In this document: piece after piece, positions 32,133-33,705 of the stretch | How positions within the stretch are numbered: the stretch's first letter is position 1 | How the letters are laid out: each line of letters begins with the position of its first letter | DNA from: Flavobacteriaceae bacterium | Lineage (GTDB): Bacteria; Bacteroidota; Bacteroidia; Flavobacteriales; Flavobacteriaceae | Length of the DNA stretch: 33,705 nt | Reading direction: 5' to 3' | Assembly: GCA_024762795.1 (NCBI GenBank) | Contig: JANTGS010000025.1 | Span: forward strand, 1 to 33,705 | Notes under the pieces: generated by a model | Seen by the model: only the letters and a program-made list of their open reading frames with translations | The model's database searches: none | Told to the model about the DNA's origin: nothing | Position numbers and translations under genes: made by a program

Positions 32133-33659
32133 TTAGTCAATTAATTCAAAATCGGTTAGTTTAAATGATTTATCGAAGAAAGGTTCTGTTGGCGCATACA
32201 ATCTGAAATACACAAACCAGCCATCATTTCCTTTTGTCTTCATAAAATTACTTTCCATTCCTTTTGGAGGCTTAACACCAATATATAAATCAACACTTCC
32301 ATCATCATTAATTTGGAGTTGTTTCATCTTACTATCCAAACTGGTACTTGCTATTTCGGTACCACCGTTATCATAAGGACGTCTTGTATTTTCGCTATAA
32401 AGTGTTACTGACCAGAACTGACCCACAGGAACGTCTTTAGGAACATGCAGTTTATAGGTTTTATCTGCACGGAAAAGATTTCCTTTGCTGTCTCTTTTGG
32501 TAGTCATATAAACCTGTCCTTTTCCGGGAGTTGGGTTAACCATACCTTCTGAAGAGGTAACTGCTTCATAGAACCAAACAGCTCTTTCGTCAAGTTCAAC
32601 CTTGTAGTCTGTTATTTGAGGAACGGTAAAGTCGAATGATTTATACCAATTTGTTCCTTCCCAGTAGGGCTCTGAAAAACGAGGATTGGTTTGCAGGTTA
32701 CGCAACATTAATTCACCCATGGCCGCACCTTTTAAAAGGATTTTCTTTTGACGCTCATCAGGATTAAATGCTTCCCCTTTTTTTATACCCAGTGGCTCAA
32801 GCATTGCCATAAGCGCTTTATCTTGTTCACGAACGGGTTCTTCCTGAAGAATTTGGCTTAATAATTTCCAATATTCCAAACCACGAGGAGCTGTTCCCGA
32901 CCATTCTTTATCAACCCCTTCGATGAATTTAATCGGAGTGGCTTTTTTACCGACTCTTCCTACTTTCATCTCTTTTTTAATTTTTGCATTAAATTCCGGC
33001 GAAGGATCAAGAATTCGTAATCCAATAAATATATTGTTAGTTTCAGATTGAAATATATAATCTGCCTTTCCTTTGAACTTACTTTTATCTTCTTCAGGAC
33101 CGACTATAATATAGCTGCCTCCTTTTCCTTGATCGGGGCCTGTTTGACCGATGTCGGCTACGGGTCTCTGCCACAGGTCTAAAAACATTCCGGCAATGGC
33201 ACCTGCGGGAACATTTACCAATATAGCGCCATCTTTTAAACTTAAAAAGTTAATAACATATGGCGTTGTTAAGTTTGCGGTTACAATACCTCTTTTTTCT
33301 TTTAGAGAATTGTAAACAACAAATTCACCCAGATTATGAGCATTAAATGTTTCTGCTTGTGCCACTTGCCATTGTTTATAAGAGACTTCCGGAGTAGTCC
33401 AAAAATAGGCTTGACAAGCTCTTTGAAAATCCAAGGCATCAAGTAATTCTTGTGAACCTTTGGTAATGTAATTATCCTCAAGAGTAATTTCTCCATAAGG
33501 TGTATTGATCATGTCGTCACCTGCTACTGTGGTTTTTTCTAATGGTGTTCCTGAGTGTTGTTCTTTAGAGTTTTGTTCTTTAGATTGATTGTTTTGGCAA
33601 GAAATAATTGTTAACACAAATAACACCATTAATCCAAAATTGAAATAATTTTTTTTCAT
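32133..33659 (-). CDS. DUF1254/DUF1214 lipoprotein, larger paralogue
   Basis: 508 aa. Signal ends TIISC, followed by a Gln/Asn/Lys/Ser-rich linker (about 20-45). DUF1254 region: TANLTTPYVINFLSLKDG, VNVPAGAIAGMFLDLWQRPVADIGQTGPDQGKGG. DUF1214 region: FWSVTLYSENTRRPYDNGG, IQ-type strand DGSVDLYIG, and WFVYFRLYAPTEPFFDKSFKL. It is the first gene of a two-gene operon with the paralogue that follows, and the pair ends at a terminator. Both proteins should be anchored in the outer membrane. Only about 46 bases of upstream DNA are in the window, so its promoter is not fully visible. Confidence 0.88.
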   Translation of the reverse strand: MKKNYFNFGLMVLFVLTIISCQNNQSKEQNSKEQHSGTPLEKTTVAGDDMINTPYGEITLEDNYITKGSQELLDALDFQRACQAYFWTTPEVSYKQWQVAQAETFNAHNLGEFVVYNSLKEKRGIVTANLTTPYVINFLSLKDGAILVNVPAGAIAGMFLDLWQRPVADIGQTGPDQGKGGSYIIVGPEEDKSKFKGKADYIFQSETNNIFIGLRILDPSPEFNAKIKKEMKVGRVGKKATPIKFIEGVDKEWSGTAPRGLEYWKLLSQILQEEPVREQDKALMAMLEPLGIKKGEAFNPDERQKKILLKGAAMGELMLRNLQTNPRFSEPYWEGTNWYKSFDFTVPQITDYKVELDERAVWFYEAVTSSEGMVNPTPGKGQVYMTTKRDSKGNLFRADKTYKLHVPKDVPVGQFWSVTLYSENTRRPYDNGGTEIASTSLDSKMKQLQINDDGSVDLYIGVKPPKGMESNFMKTKGNDGWFVYFRLYAPTEPFFDKSFKLTDFELID

Positions 33660-33705
33660 ATCTTATTGTTTATTAGTTGATTAAATTTAATTATTTAAAT
33701 ATTGC

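Noticed and set aside
1-33705. Defence island or CRISPR array
   Set aside because: No repeat-spacer pattern or Cas genes, and the lone nuclease-fusion gene has no restriction, toxin or defence neighbours.

Overview
The window reads as a chromosomal segment of a flavobacterium (Bacteroidota, probably Flavobacteriaceae). The DNA is AT-rich. Several genes are preceded by the Bacteroidota -7 promoter box TAnnTTTG. Many exported proteins are lipoproteins whose signal ends in a Cys followed by Asn, Gln or Lys. Gene content (type 1 IDI, DUF1254 proteins, HMA-like and DUF2905 small proteins, a PPIase lipoprotein) fits that group. No rRNA, tRNA or CRISPR array was seen.

Layout. 1-5.9 kb: an M14 zinc carboxypeptidase behind a three-copy dyad operator, an Lrp/AsnC regulator, a PPIase lipoprotein, isopentenyl-diphosphate isomerase, a PTPS/QueD enzyme, an outer-membrane barrel and an adenine-deaminase-type deaminase. 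6.2-11.5 kb: a membrane-anchored peroxiredoxin, mannose-6-phosphate isomerase and a HAD phosphatase in one overlapping operon, followed by a three-gene locus (aminotransferase, KdsB-type cytidylyltransferase, iron-type alcohol dehydrogenase). That locus matches the pathway that makes and activates 8-amino-3,8-dideoxy-Kdo (Kdo8N) for lipopolysaccharide. 11.9-16.2 kb: two small helical proteins, OxyR, DUF2905, a frameshifted small exported-protein gene, an IS200/IS605-type element whose transposase has lost one catalytic His, and a YbdG-type MscS channel.

16.4-24.7 kb: a secreted LolA-like protein, a 1006-residue Asp-box propeller protein, an ATP-cone/Mrr-type nuclease fusion, a CxxC-less HMA-like protein, a class A beta-lactamase-like lipoprotein, two haem-binding CxxCH proteins, and an ECF sigma factor overlapping a membrane protein. 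25.0-33.7 kb (mostly minus strand): a methyltransferase, an SMP-30-like lipoprotein, an AraC regulator, a decayed PhnB/VOC glyoxalase pseudogene, an outer-membrane protein, an unusual 3-hydroxyacyl-CoA dehydrogenase and two tandem DUF1254 lipoproteins.

The least expected items are the Kdo8N locus, the operator array at the left edge, the His-to-Tyr change in the transposase, the VOC pseudogene, a GC-richer noncoding patch near 29.6 kb, and two intergenic blocks that look like dispersed repeats. I do not see a clear defence island or a large undescribed system. Most of the window is ordinary housekeeping and envelope DNA.
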